Below are positions 1-11,900 of a DNA stretch of 64,000 nucleotides, piece by piece. The DNA comes from Chlorella sp. KRBP (Eukaryota > Chlorophyta > Trebouxiophyceae > Chlorellales > Chlorellaceae): assembly GCA_004335735.1 (NCBI GenBank), contig QAXK01000799.1, positions 1-64,000 of the forward strand, written 5' to 3'. Numbering within the stretch: the first letter of the stretch is position 1; each line of letters begins with the position of its first letter. Both the position numbers and the translations under genes were made by a program. The notes under the pieces are model-generated. The model was given only the letters and a program-made list of their open reading frames with translations. It was not told where the DNA came from and ran no database searches.

Positions 1-1041
1 ACGTCCACACGTGCAGGTTGTAGTTGCCGCCCGTCATGAGCTGGTCGTTGCGGTTGTGCAGGAACTTGACCGTCACGGTGAAGTTCGAGTGCGTGGGAGA
101 GCCGCAGATGGCCGTGCCAGTGTGCACGTCCCACAGCACCTGTGGTGTGAGCCAGGCGTGAGTGCGTTCAAGGTGCAGGCGGCTCAACCTGCACTCATGC
201 GGCAGCCACGAGTGGTGCTGCTGTTGTGCTGCCTGCTTGCTTTGTGACATCTGTAGCACACACCAGCGAGTTGTCATCAGGTCCTCCCAGCGAGGCAAGG
301 TACTGCTCATCGCAGCTGAAGTCCAGCGCTTGAATCTTGACCTGCATGGGCACATCAAGGGTGCCAGGACCCGCACAAGGTCAGCAGTCAGCAGCGTGCG
401 CGGCACCCTGCCTTCCCTTGTGTGCGCGCTGAGCGCAGCCCACACCTTGTGCAGGCCCATGCGGTGCATCAGGCGGCGCTCCTCCAGGTCCCAGATGATC
501 ACGTCGGCGGCAAACCCCATAAAGGTGACCTGGCCAGTGGCCAGGTACCGGCCCGAGCGGGACAGAGCGATGGCAGAAATCTGCATGTCGGCACGGCGCG
601 CAGCGGCACAGGACACATCGCCCCAGCAGCTGGATACTAGGCTCCCAAGCATGAGCATGCTCCGCTCCACTGTGTGGCCTTCTGCAGCGCTGCCCGACAT
701 GCGACATGGGGCGCCGCGTGGACGTGTGCGCCTGGCTGGCTGCTGAGCCTTCCCAGCCTCCGTGTCAGCATGCTGGCATAGTGCTGCGGCGTCTTGCAGG
801 CTCTGCGCTGCTCCTTGCGCGTCGTTTGGCGATCGTGAAGCACCTCACACAACACACCCAAGCGCACCTTGTCCGAGTGGCCCTGCAGGAACTCCTGCGA
901 GCGGGAGTCGGTCTTGTCGCGAAGCACAACCGTGCTGCCCAGCGCGTAGATGATGGTGCGCCCATCGGGGTGCGACAGGAGGCCACCCTCGACGCCTCCG
1001 CAAAAGCCAATCACGCTGTTCAGCTGCAGCGGCTCCGCCAT
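1..1041 (-). CDS. CFAP52: CFAP52 (WDR16) ciliary WD40-repeat protein, 3' end beyond window
   Basis: CFAP52 is a WD40 double-propeller protein inside the doublet microtubules of motile cilia. The start codon at 1041 opens MAEPLQLNSVIGFCGG, which matches the family N-terminus (VIGF, then HPDG, then the FLQGH motif). Exons read as 1041-868, 580-446, 341-264 and 139-1, joined in frame. The second exon carries SRSGRYLATGQVTFMGF followed by IIWDLEERRLMHRMGLHK, the third KIQALDFSCDEQYLASLGGP, and the fourth a further WD40 strand with VLWDVHTGTAICGSPTH. All are signature CFAP52 segments in the right order. Only about the first 165 residues are present and the C-terminal propeller lies to the left of the window. 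The start codon lies only 150 bp from the stop of the upstream gene GCP3, on the same strand, so the promoter is short or overlaps the GCP3 3' end. Identification is firm and the exon borders are good. Confidence 0.92.
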
Positions 1042-1191
1042 CCTCCTCTCTCGCGCCTTTCGCGCGTCTGCCACTCCTCTGCTTCTGCTCGCTTCCCATG
1101 CCGCAGACCCGTACGACACCCTCAACGACAGCTCGATCCGCATCGTCTTGCAGCACCCCAAGGTCCTGTGCATGCCCCATGTATGCGTTGA

Positions 1192-4100
1192 TCACGAGAG
1201 CGAGGCGGCCGCTGCCGCCAACTGCTTGTAGAGCGCGGCGGTTGACGTGCCGGGCGCCACCACCGTCGCCGATCCTGACCCGCCCAGGCCACCGGAGGCA
1301 GGGCTGCCGTCGCTGTCCAGCTGCAGGCGCTGGATGAGGCCAAGCAGCGCCTCCACCTCCTCACGCGTCTCAAGCGACTGCACCCACACGCAAAGAGCAG
1401 CACACAAGGAGAGCACACGTATGATGTGTGCGCTGGCCTGATGCTGGCCGCGCTGCCCCCACAACCAACCGCACCTGTGGCGCCGCGTCCGAGCCCTCCC
1501 GCCGCATGATGCTGCTGTACAGGTTCTGCAGCCCCTCCAGAAGCTCACTCAACCTGCCACCACGCACCACCACAGCACTCAACCAGCTTGCTGCACTGCA
1601 CCCTGCAGAGCACATGCTGACATCTAGCATGCCCCTGTGGCCCCCACTGCGGACACCATCCACATATGCAAGTCACGCTCACGATCTGCCCCAGAAGTGG
1701 CCCTGCAAGTGGCCTTCCCCCCCACCAAAGCCCCCCCCGCCTAAGCGCTCACCCCTTTGACAAGTCTGCAGCCAGCGTGTCCACATCCAGCTGCGCTGTG
1801 GCCGCCGCCGTGCCCGACTGGCTCCACGCCTCGAGCCTCGCCTCCCTCCGGCGCGAAATGGACGTGCCTCCAAGCGCCGACGCAGCAGCAGCAGCAGACG
1901 TGAGGCCCTCCCCGGCGCCTGGTGCGCTGGTGCGTCCCCCCAGGGGTGGCTTGCTGGGCGTGGGCGGCCGCTGGGAAGAGGTGCCCGTACCGCTCACGCG
2001 GCCCGGTGGCTGCTGTTGCTGCTGCAGGAGTGCCTGCTGCTGCTGCTGTTGCCTGTCGATGGTGTCCCATGCTGCCATGACGCGCGTGGCAAAGCCCAGG
2101 GCGCCCTGCTGGAGGGACAGGAGGGGCTGCAGGAGCTTGGGGTGGGAGAGCAGGAGGCCGTCCAGGGCAGAGGTGAGGAAGTGCTCGTGACTGGCGATCA
2201 CCTGCGGCCAGCACACAACGTCACTCCTTCACTTGTGGGATGTCCTGAGCAGACCAGTGATCAAGAGCCTTGACCACAGTGTCTGATAATGGGCTGTCTG
2301 ATAATGCCTGGGGAAGTGGCGGGGAGCAAAGGAGGGAGGACAAAGGAGGACAAGGCGGCAGGCACACCACCTGGTCCTCACCTGGTCCACGTCGGCAGCG
2401 CGCCGCACACGCTCCTCCAGCACCCTCCAGGCTGGCTCCAACACGTCCATGGTGCAGTACCGCAGCAACTCCTGCGGTACACACCACACCCCACCACACG
2501 GCGCACAGCAGCGAGCGGCTTGAGACGCGCGTCAGGAGGAGCGCTGGGTGTGTGCAGAAGGCCCTGTTGCATGCGTGTGGCGCGAGTGTGGTGTGGCGCG
2601 AGTGTGGTGTGGTGTGGTGCACTGACCTGCACCAGGAAGAGGTGTCGCTGCGCGAGCGCGTGCGCCGTCCTCAGTGCGTCCCGCCCGGACCTGCACACAG
2701 CACCCACACGGACATGGCGTGGCACACTCGTCACTGCGCCACCAACGCAACGCAACACAGCGTGCCAAACCAGGGCCTTCCTCAGCCCTTGCACGCACCT
2801 GGCTGCGCTGCGTGCGCCCTGCATGCGGTGCCACGCTGCCGCCAGCTGTCGCTCGGCGTGCTTCATCTGGAACAAGTGCCTGCGCGCCGCAAACGCAACG
2901 CAAGCGCCACCACCACCCCTCCAACATAGAGCCATACTGCCGCCAACAGCACTGCTGGCCACATGGCACAGAAGCCAACAGAATGTTCTCCAGCTGAGTC
3001 TGTGCATCTGTGCGCACTCCCCCCATCACATGTGCTCCCCACACCGTGCATTGAGATCACTTCACCGCACCTGAAGATGAGTTGGTAGCGTGCCAGGGCC
3101 CGTGGCGGCACCACCAGTGCCAGGGGCCACCCCAGCTTGACCGATGTCAACAGCACCTCCCACCCCTGCACCTCCCCGCTGCCGCCCACGCGCCCGGCCC
3201 CTCGCGCCCGGCTGCTGCCCGCACGCCCCGACGGCGTCGCGCCCTGCAACCACCACACACGTGATGACGATTGTCTATGCTCATCTGCTTGCCAGAGATG
3301 GCCGCGCCAGATGGTAAGCTCGACACACACACACACACGACCAAGCGCAACCAGCTTCAGCCCGGTAGGCACCACCAGGTGCAGCCTTGGCATGCCTCCA
3401 CAGGAGCAGAGGAGTCCTCCTGTGCTGGACCTCGCTCACAGCCGTGCAGGCCAGCAGTGCAGGTGCAGGCTCAGTGTAGCTGCCACCAGGGTGGCCCCCA
3501 ACAGGGTCCCCCTGACGCACCGTGGTGGTGCTGGAGGGCTGTGTGAGGCCCGCCGCCCTTGCCAGCTCAGGCAAGCTGCGCGGCTCCAGCTCCAGCTGCA
3601 GGGCGTCGGCGTGCGGGTCCTGCGGCACGTGTGCCCAAACACACACACACGCCACACACTTGGCTACCATCATGCATCATCGCATGTCATCATTCGCGGT
3701 AGGTGCCGTGATGCCGCAGCCGCCAAAAAACAACGTCAGGCAAGCACTAGGCACTATGACTCATACACTGGAGTGCAAGGCAGCGCTACGCTCACCACCC
3801 AGCTGCCTCTCTTTTGCCAATCCACTGGTCCGTCACTTGGCAGACAGAGAGTCATGGCTGGGGCGGAGGGTGGTGCTGGCAATGCAGCTGCTTGCATACA
3901 GTATGCACGTACGCACCTGTGCCAGGCTGGAGGTGCGCACGGCCAGCTCCAGGAGGGACTGCAGGCGAGGTCGGCTGATCTGGTGCGCGGGTGCTGCCAG
4001 CTCGTCACGCGCCGCCTCCTGGAGGTGCACCACCACGTCACCCTGCAGGCAACACAACACACAACCACAACCACAACCAATGGGCACGGCTCATCAGTCC

Positions 4101-7100
4101 ATGTGGTGATTTCAGCCCCCGCGTGTGGCCCCAGCAAGCCATCACTTCACACCAGGGCGCAGGCAAGGCCGCCAGACCCGTGACAACGTCAAGGCGCTCC
4201 AAGATCCACACCCACTCAGAGGGCACGCCGACCCCCCACCCACCCAGACCCCACCCACCGCCCACCATTAGCCCACTCACCTGGTCCAGCAGGAAAAAGT
4301 GCTTGAGCGACCTGAGCCACGACACGAGGTCCTGCTGGCCCAGCAGCAGCTGCAGCAGCGCCGCCGAGGCCGCCCCGTGCGCCGTCATGACCACGGCCGT
4401 GTAGCCGCCCGACTGGTGTGCGTCAAACACCAGGCGCGTGGAGGGGGGCAGCGGGCGCGCCACCGCCTGGCCGCACTCGCGGATGGCGTTCAGGTACTTG
4501 CCTGCTCAGGCCACACACAGGCAACCCACGCCCCCAATTGGCATGCCTTCAACCACGGCACCTCAGTCACTGAGCGTGTCCTCACTCCTGCCACCCGGTG
4601 ACTAGGCTTGCTCGCTGCCAAACCACTACATACAGAGCTGCTACCTTGTGACCCGCTGCCCCGCTGCTACCTTGTGACCCGCAGGATGAGTCGTGCATGA
4701 CGTGATCATAACCGCACCTGTGGTGAGGATGGTGCTGGCCAGGCCCTGCAAAAAGTCAGGCACGTCAGGCACCAGGCCCTGCTGCTGCTGCTGTGGTGCA
4801 GCGTCGCCTGCAGGCGGTGCTGGTGGTGCTGCTGCCAGCACGCGCGCGGCGGCGCACTGGCGGATGGTATACCGCTGCGACCACCAGGCCAGCTGCCCGT
4901 CGCGCGTCAGGGCGTCCTTGCCCACGGCCTGCACACCGGCAAGCAGGTGAAGCATGCACTTGGGTCTGAGGTCTGAGGCTGCGTTTAGGGCCCCAGGGCA
5001 GACGGGGACACCCCCAAAGCACTTCCCCAAGGGCCTGATGCTGCCAAGGGGCACGATGCACCAGGCGTGAGGTAGACGGCGGGATGATGACTGGCATCCC
5101 TACCAGCGCTACCGTGTGGGAGTTATCCCATCAGAGGCCTCACCTTGTGTTCATGCACCATGAACTCGCCGTACGGGTCGTCCAGCACGCCCTCACACAG
5201 CCATCGCTCCAACATCCTGCGCAACGAATCAAGAGTACGTACAGCATGCCTTGCACGTGCACGCTGCCTTGCGCGTGCATGCGTGGCCCAGCTCTTAGCA
5301 TCTGCATGCCTCCCTACCGCCTGTGCTCCTGCCCCACCAATCATGCCATTTGCAAAAGCGCGCACACAAGCAGCTGGTCCGCCTCCACCACCACCAGACC
5401 TGCCCACACCTGAAATAGGGTGCAACCGAGGCGTGCAGCAGCCTGAGCATGAGCGCCCTGCCCGCCTGGTCGCCCGCCAGCGCCTGTGCCCTGCGCGCCA
5501 GCAGGTTGAGCAGCCCCGCCGAGGTGAGCTGCGACGACGCCGCCTCCGCCGCCAGGTGCGCCACCAGCGCCAGCGAGCCCATGGGGCCCTGGCAGTGGAA
5601 GAGCAGCGCCTGCAGCGTGAGGCGCCCCGTGCGCAGCTGGTGCTCCAGCTGGGTCACGACCAGGTACCAGTCGTTGAGCAGACGGCGGACGGCGGCGCTC
5701 AGCGCGTGGCTCACAAGCCTGGGCACACACAGGGCACCACGGGCGCACATAGGGGTACAGTGATGGTTGCCCTGTTTCCACGGTTTTGCTTCCCATGCTG
5801 CTTGCCCTTCATGAGGCGTGCCAGCCAGGGGCAAGCCGGCATGACTCCAACCCGCGTAGGATCCAGTGCTGAGAGTGTACAGGCAGCCACAGGGCCACTG
5901 AGCGCCCTGGTCAGAGACGCATGGGGAATATGCGCATGCACGCACCCGCACTCGTAGGCTGACCGCGTCTCGACAAAGCGCTGCAGGACTGCCACATACT
6001 CACTGCGCGCAGCACACCAGGTGGCACCAATCAGGGAGGCGCAACTAAGCGCGCATGGATGCAGGCGGGCATGTAGCCACAGGCAGGTGCAGCTGGCCCT
6101 CGCACACAACGACAGGCACAGTGTGGAGCCGGCACGTCATGGCTGCGTGAGCACAGGCCTGCCGCAAGCAGGGGCGTGCCCAAGGGTCTCTCCGGATCTA
6201 CAGGTGCAACTTGCGGAGCCCTAGGTTGCCCATGAGCCCTCACCAGACGGGTGTGAGTCGCTCCAGCAGTTCCCTGCTGTAGGGCTGCAGGCTGCTGGCC
6301 CCCGCCCGCACCGCAAACGTGAGCGAGGGGCCCTGCCCCTGGCCCTGAACGCTGGCACCCTCCCCTGCCTGCTGCTGGTGCTGCTGCTGCAGGTGGAAGG
6401 AGGGCGGCCGGGTGCTGCTGCTGTCCGCCTCCAGCAGCACAGCGCTCACGTGCTGACCGTCCAGGCCCAGGAAGGCGTACAGCAGGTCGTGCATCACTGC
6501 AGCACAAGGGCAAAGCACGTGCATAGACGATGCCTGCTGTAGCAATGCCTGCCCCATACCCTAGTTGAGGGCCAGCCATGCCCTGAGCTGCCCATGGTTC
6601 TACACTCGTTTGGTAAGGAGTTTGGTAAGGAAGAGAGAAGCAAGGGAGCGTGTGCCGCACCTGCCACCTCCTGGGCCCCGGAAGGCAGCCCTGAGAGCAG
6701 GTCCTGGTCCAGCCCCAGCCCCTCCCATCCCAGCTGCTGCTGCTCCGCCCCCACCTCCCCCTCCTCCGCCCCCAAGGCACCACGCAGCAGCGACCCTCTC
6801 CTCCTCGCGCTGTGCACCAGGTCCAGGCCAGTGAGGTGGGGACGCTGTGTGTTCCAACAGGGCAGCGCTGCTAGCAGGTCGTCCAGGAACGAAGCGCCCT
6901 GCGTGCGTGCGTGCAGTCAGGTCAGTGCAACACCCCGCACAGCACACGTTTGCCAACCTGCCACAACCATGCGGCATGCTGCGCTGCACTGTGCAGCTGC
7001 CACACACGCACGTTGTGTGAGCCCGCACCTGTTGCTGAGTCAGGCCGCCGCTCTGTTGCTGCTGCTGCGCGTCCGTCCGCGCCCCCACAAAGAGGTCTCC

Positions 7101-8503
7101 CGCGTTGCTGATCATGGGCTGGGGGGGTGGAGCACCATCCAGGCCGCCAGGCGCGCCGCCCGCCTGCCCTGCTGTGCCCCGAGCCATGCGGGCCGCACTC
7201 ATGTCCGAGGTGAGGCTGGGGGTGTACTCACGGAAACGCATGGCGGGCGAGTGCACCTCCTCCTGCACCACGCACCATCGCACAAATCAAGGAGTGCGGC
7301 CTCTCAACCAGGCATGCACACACACACACACACACACATCTGGTATACCCTGTGGACTGCGGAGGCATCCAAACAGACAGACGCGAAGTTCGGCCTCACG
7401 TGAAGTGTTCGCATTCCCTGGTGGCAAGCCGCCTGGGGAACAAGGAGTGTCGAGCACAAACTGCCCACTGCACTGACCTGCTGGCCAAAGACTGGGTTGA
7501 CTGGGTTGAACTGCGCCACCGCCACCTCGTGCACGGTGCTGCGCGTCGAGCGCGCGCTGTGTGTGCTGTGCGGCGGCGCGTCGCTGCCCGCCCCCGCGTT
7601 GCTGACGTGGGCGGGGGTCGGCACTCCCAGGGACAAGGAAGCGTTGCTGTCCCGGGTGACACGTGCGCTGACGCTGGGCGTTGGCGTGGCGCTGACGTGC
7701 CCGCCGACACCCGCGGCGCCCAGCCCCGCCACCGCAGCCTCGGCGGGCAGCTTGGCGGCCTCAGCTTTCCTGATCACGTCCGCCTCCTGTGCTGCTGCTG
7801 GCCCCTTGGCCAGGCGCAGGCCCGTGGGCGCGTCCAGACTGGAGGCGAGCATCCGCGCCTTGACGATGGCGCGCAGCTCGTCGTCCGCCGCGAGCGTGTG
7901 GAGCAACACCACCAGCTCCTTGCATCCCCGCGTCCTGCACGGGCCATCGCGCTCCAGGCGATCGCTGTGCAGCGAGATGTGTTTGAATCTGCTGCCACCT
8001 GTCCGGCCGCGCAGCGCACGCACCCGCGCAGCAGCAGCTTGTTCAGCTGCGTGTCGAAGGCCGCCTTGTCCGGGGCCCTCGCCGTCAGGAACTGCCGGGC
8101 GCCCTCGAACTCGTCCTGCGCTCTTGGGGCGCACTTTGGTGCTGCACTTGGTGCACACGCCCAGCCAGCACTCCGCACACAGGCTGCCTGCACCTGAGCT
8201 CACCTCCGTGATGCGTGTGGTGGTCTCCTTGAGCTTCCTCAGCTTGATGCTGCGCATCGCCGAGATGGGCTTCGGCAGGCTGAACATCTTGCACACCACC
8301 TGCTCCACGTCCTGCACCGCGCTGCTGAGCTTCTGATCCATGGTGACTGACGCTGCGGCGCTGCTCAGTCCAGAGGACGACCCAGCTGCAGAGAACGCCG
8401 CAGGCTCCCGGCTGGCGCTGGACGTGTGAGCGGCTCCGGCAGATGCGGCTGAGGGCAAGCGCGGCGCGGCAGGGGCGTTGCCTTCACGCGCCACAGAGTT
8501 CAT
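1192..8503 (-). CDS. TUBGCP3: Gamma-tubulin complex protein 3 (GCP3/Spc98), about 20 exons
   Basis: GCP3 is a core subunit of the gamma-tubulin ring complex and nucleates microtubules at basal bodies and spindle poles. ATG at 8503 (MNSVAREGNAP) starts a long first exon; a second in-frame ATG (MDQKLSSAVQD) lies further in. The N-terminal third is low-complexity, then GRIP1 segments appear: DLLYAFLGLDGQHV near 6500-6450, LLNDWYLVVTQLEHQL near 5680, and MLERWLCEGVLDDPYGEF near 5217-5150 (human has RWIYEGELDDTYHEF). GRIP2 follows: GDVVVHLQEAARDEL (4044 downward), LALVVPPRALARYQLIFR (ending near 3075), and VIASHEHFLTSALDG (near 2195), equivalent to the human VIAAHEVFLDTIISR. The gene ends near 1192 with an Ala/Ser-rich tail. 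GCP3 is favoured over GCP2 because of the WLCEGVLDDPYGEF and VIASHE segments. A polyQ run sits in the C-terminal exon around 2060-1990. Introns carry simple CA repeats. Confidence 0.88.
3325..3340. repeat. short (CA)n tract in a GCP3 intron
   Basis: A run of about eight CA dinucleotides lies inside an intron of the GCP3 gene. It is a simple microsatellite with no visible function. Confidence 0.6.
4637..4682. repeat. 20-bp direct duplication in a GCP3 intron
   Basis: The 20-base unit at 4637-4656 is repeated exactly at 4663-4682, separated by six bases. It is intronic and looks like a recent slippage or repair duplication. Confidence 0.8.
7315..7338. repeat. (CA)n microsatellite in a GCP3 intron
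   Basis: About twelve CA units in an intron of GCP3, directly 3' of the exon that ends near 7480 on the minus strand. Confidence 0.8.
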
Positions 8504-8959
8504 GAGTGCATCATGGATGAAGGGACAACGTCAACTATGCTTTGCGCGAACGACGTGCGGCTGACGCATGCTGTGCCCTCGATGGCGCGGTTGTGGCCTG
8601 CTCTTCCAGCATAGTGCCACAAGCACGGCATGCTGGAGATTGGCTTGTGAGCTTAGACGTCTGCTCTGCCACATTCCGCGCGCGCGTGCACCCAGCCCGT
8701 CACCTCAGCCAGCTCGAATTGCAGGCACATCGTGTACAACATGCGTCATTCGCAGGCAGCAAGCACAAGCACGGCTGCCTCTCAGCCTGGTCAAGTGGTA
8801 CATGGTCCTGATGGCACACGATGCTACAGGGAACAATCGAAGAAATGCAGCAAAGAGAAAGCACACGCTCGGTACACAGTACAGCCCCGTCTTTCCCGCC
8901 GCCACTACTGCTGCGGCCCACTGCCAGGAACGCACGTCCCTCCTTCCCCTGGAATGCCC
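8504..8959. other. intergenic spacer between GCP3 and the CrfC-like gene
   Basis: This 456-bp spacer separates two genes on the minus strand. It should hold the 3' UTR of the CrfC-like gene and the promoter of GCP3. I see no coding exon with convincing codon bias, no RNA gene, and no clear TATA box. The TGTAA that overlaps the CrfC-like stop codon (CTGTAA) is probably coincidental. Confidence 0.5.
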
Positions 8960-11900
8960 TTACAGCGCTGGCAGCGCCTCCACCATGTCCCACTCGTCCC
9001 CACTGCGCTCCGACTCCTCCCGCTGCAGCTGCTGCTGCCCGCCCTCCCCACCCTCCCCACCCTCCACGCCCAGGACCTCATGCCGCTCTGAGGAGCCCGA
9101 CTGCAGGTGGCTGCTGGACATTGCGCTGGACATGGCCAGGCCGTAGTCAAACGGCCCCTCGGGCTGTGCGGCAGCTGCCAGGGCACCCGCAGGTGCGGCG
9201 TGCGAGGACGCCAGGGAGGAGGCGGAGAGGGCCGTGGGCGCAGCCACCAGCGCGACGCTGCTGCCGGCGGTGGTGGCCACGCTGACGTCGCTGGCGCCTG
9301 TAGTGCCGGCACGCACGGGTGCAGACGCGGGCGGCGGTGCGGGCAGGTGGACGCCGGAGCTGAGGTCAAGCTGCTCGCCAATGGTGAGGTTGCTGGCCTC
9401 CACAAGCGGCAGCTCGCCCCCAAGGAGCGCGCTGGGGGGTGCGGCGTGTGCGGAGGCGCCCAGGGCGTCAGGCGGTGCCAGGTGGGAGGGCTGTGGGGTG
9501 GTGGCGCGGGTCTCCTCTGATGCGGGCTCGTCCTCGTCCTCGTCAAAGGTGATGAGGTCCAGGTCCTGGTGCGCGCGCGGCATGGCACTCTCCATGGACC
9601 GCTGCACACGCGCACGGCGCACGGGGCATGCGTGGTGGCACAAGCGCACTGTTTGCACCGTGGCATACGCGCCAATAGCAGCAGCACCGACACCACCAGC
9701 AAGCTCGCGTCAGTGCAGGCAGGTTGCAGTGAGGCCTCTCACCCGCAGGCACTCGTACGCTGCCGTCATGTCGTTCAGCCGCTCCAGGAACGACTTGACC
9801 TGCTCGCACAGGGAAGCGCACGCACAGGGGGCTGACGAGCACCTTGATGAGAGCGGCCGCCTGGTATTCCGGGCCTCTGGGGACATCCGCATGCTGACCA
9901 CAAGGTGCCAAATAAAGCCTCGCACCTGAGAGAGGGCGGCGGCCTGGTGCTCAGAGTCCTGGGTGCTGGTCTCCAGCGCGCCAGACATGACACTCAGGTA
10001 GCTGCACACAGGTAGCACGGCAAGACGCCACACACCGCACACGACCAGTCAGTGTGGCCCTACGGCACGCATATGTACGTGCTCCCCAGCGTCTTTTGCT
10101 CAATCACCCATGTGCACGCGCTCACTTGTCGCTGTACTCGCGGAGCTGGCTCCTGGCCTCTGACAGCTGCTGGTGCACGAACTGGGACACGTAGGACTCG
10201 AGGGATGCCTGGGTGGTCTCAATGGCACCGTCCACCTGCGCACAAACACGACACGCACAAGGATGCGGCATACGTCGGCGCCAGCCACACGCCAGCGGGC
10301 CACCATTGCTGCGTGCTGCAGCTGTCGTGTTCAGTGAAGTTTGATTGACATCAGGCTGTCAGGTGTTGTGCAAGTGCAGGTGCATGCAGGCACGCCCTCA
10401 CCATGCGAATGAACTGCTGCATGATCTCTTGTGGCACCAGCTCGTACACTTGCATGGTGTAGGCCTCCACCACAGTGCGCACGCGCGGCACGCTCTCCCA
10501 GTAGTCGCCCCACCTGCACACGCACACGCACCACAAAGCAACCGCACACACGCACCATCGCCACCTGTTCCAGCAGCCGCAGTCCATGGAAAACTCATCT
10601 TCTCAGAGGCTGTGCGCACAGGCTGGGAAGCACGCCTGCTCAGTGCCCCTCCCTGCGCCCCTGCCCAGGTTCCCCTGGCCCGCGTCCCTTTCAACCGTTC
10701 CCTTCCAGACCCCCCGCCCCGGCGCCCCTGCCCTCACCTGCAGATGCCGTGCCTCCTCACGCGCTCCACCACCTCCCTCTGGCTGACCCTCAGGTGCTTC
10801 TCCCTCGTCTCCACCAGGCCCTTGCTCAGCAGCTGGTCCAGGTCGGCGTGGAACTGTGAGGCGTCAGGCGGCTGCAGGCTCAGGTCCACGGGCTGCAGCC
10901 GCACGGGCAGGCCCTGCTGCACCGCCGCCTCCACCTGCTGGGAGAGCTGGCCCAGGTGGGCGTTGAGCGTGGAGAGCAGCTCGGCGTGGCGCGCCGCCGC
11001 GACGGCCTCCATCACGCCCCAGAACTCGCGAACCTCGGCGTGGATCTGCACATGCACAGTGCCACCAAGGAACGGAAGCAGCACACTGCTGATGCGCTGG
11101 TCTTGGAGAGCTTTGTGTGGGGAAACGATGCGCGTCACAGCCGCACGTGCCAGGCTGCGCTCACGCCGACCAACTCACCTGTGCAGTGAGCTCCTCGTGC
11201 AGCGTGAGGAGCAGTGAGGCCAGCTCCTCCTTGGACCTGGACCGGGCGGCGGGTGCCGTGGCCTGCGCAATGGCGCGCAGCAGCTCCGCCTCCTGCTGCT
11301 GCTGCTGGCTCTCGTCGCAACCGCCGCCGCCGCCGCCGCCCACGGCAATGATGTTGCTGCGCGCCGGCGCCAGCACCGGGCTGGTGAACATGGACAGGAA
11401 GCGTTCGCGCACGCGCTGCCAGCCGCGGGAAAAGAGGTGCGGCGTGGCCTGGGGGTGCAGCATGGTTGTGGCGGTGCCGGTGCCGTTGGCGCCGTCAGTG
11501 TCCAGGGCCGTGGTGATGGCCGAGTACAGGCGGCTGCGTAGGGTCTGCAGGTGCGCCCGCACCTCCCGCGACACCTGCACAACCACAACCCGGATACGCA
11601 TGCAGTCACGCACCGTCAGCCTGCAGGAACAACCTGCTGCAAGGTGCGACCAGCTGCACCAAAGCTGGCACAGGACATCGTGCATACAGGAACTGTACGC
11701 AAGTGCAGGTGGAGGACCGCCCAGGCCTGAGCCCGCTCGGCTCACCTCCTCGCCCATGGTGTCGGCGTTGCGCGTGACGGCCTCAAACTGCGCCAGCGTG
11801 TGCGCCAGCTGGCCGCGCACCTCCCCCACGTGGGAGGCCAGCTGGCCAGAGCTGACCGTCAGCGCCGCCTCACACACAGCAGTCACGTTGCGCACCTCCT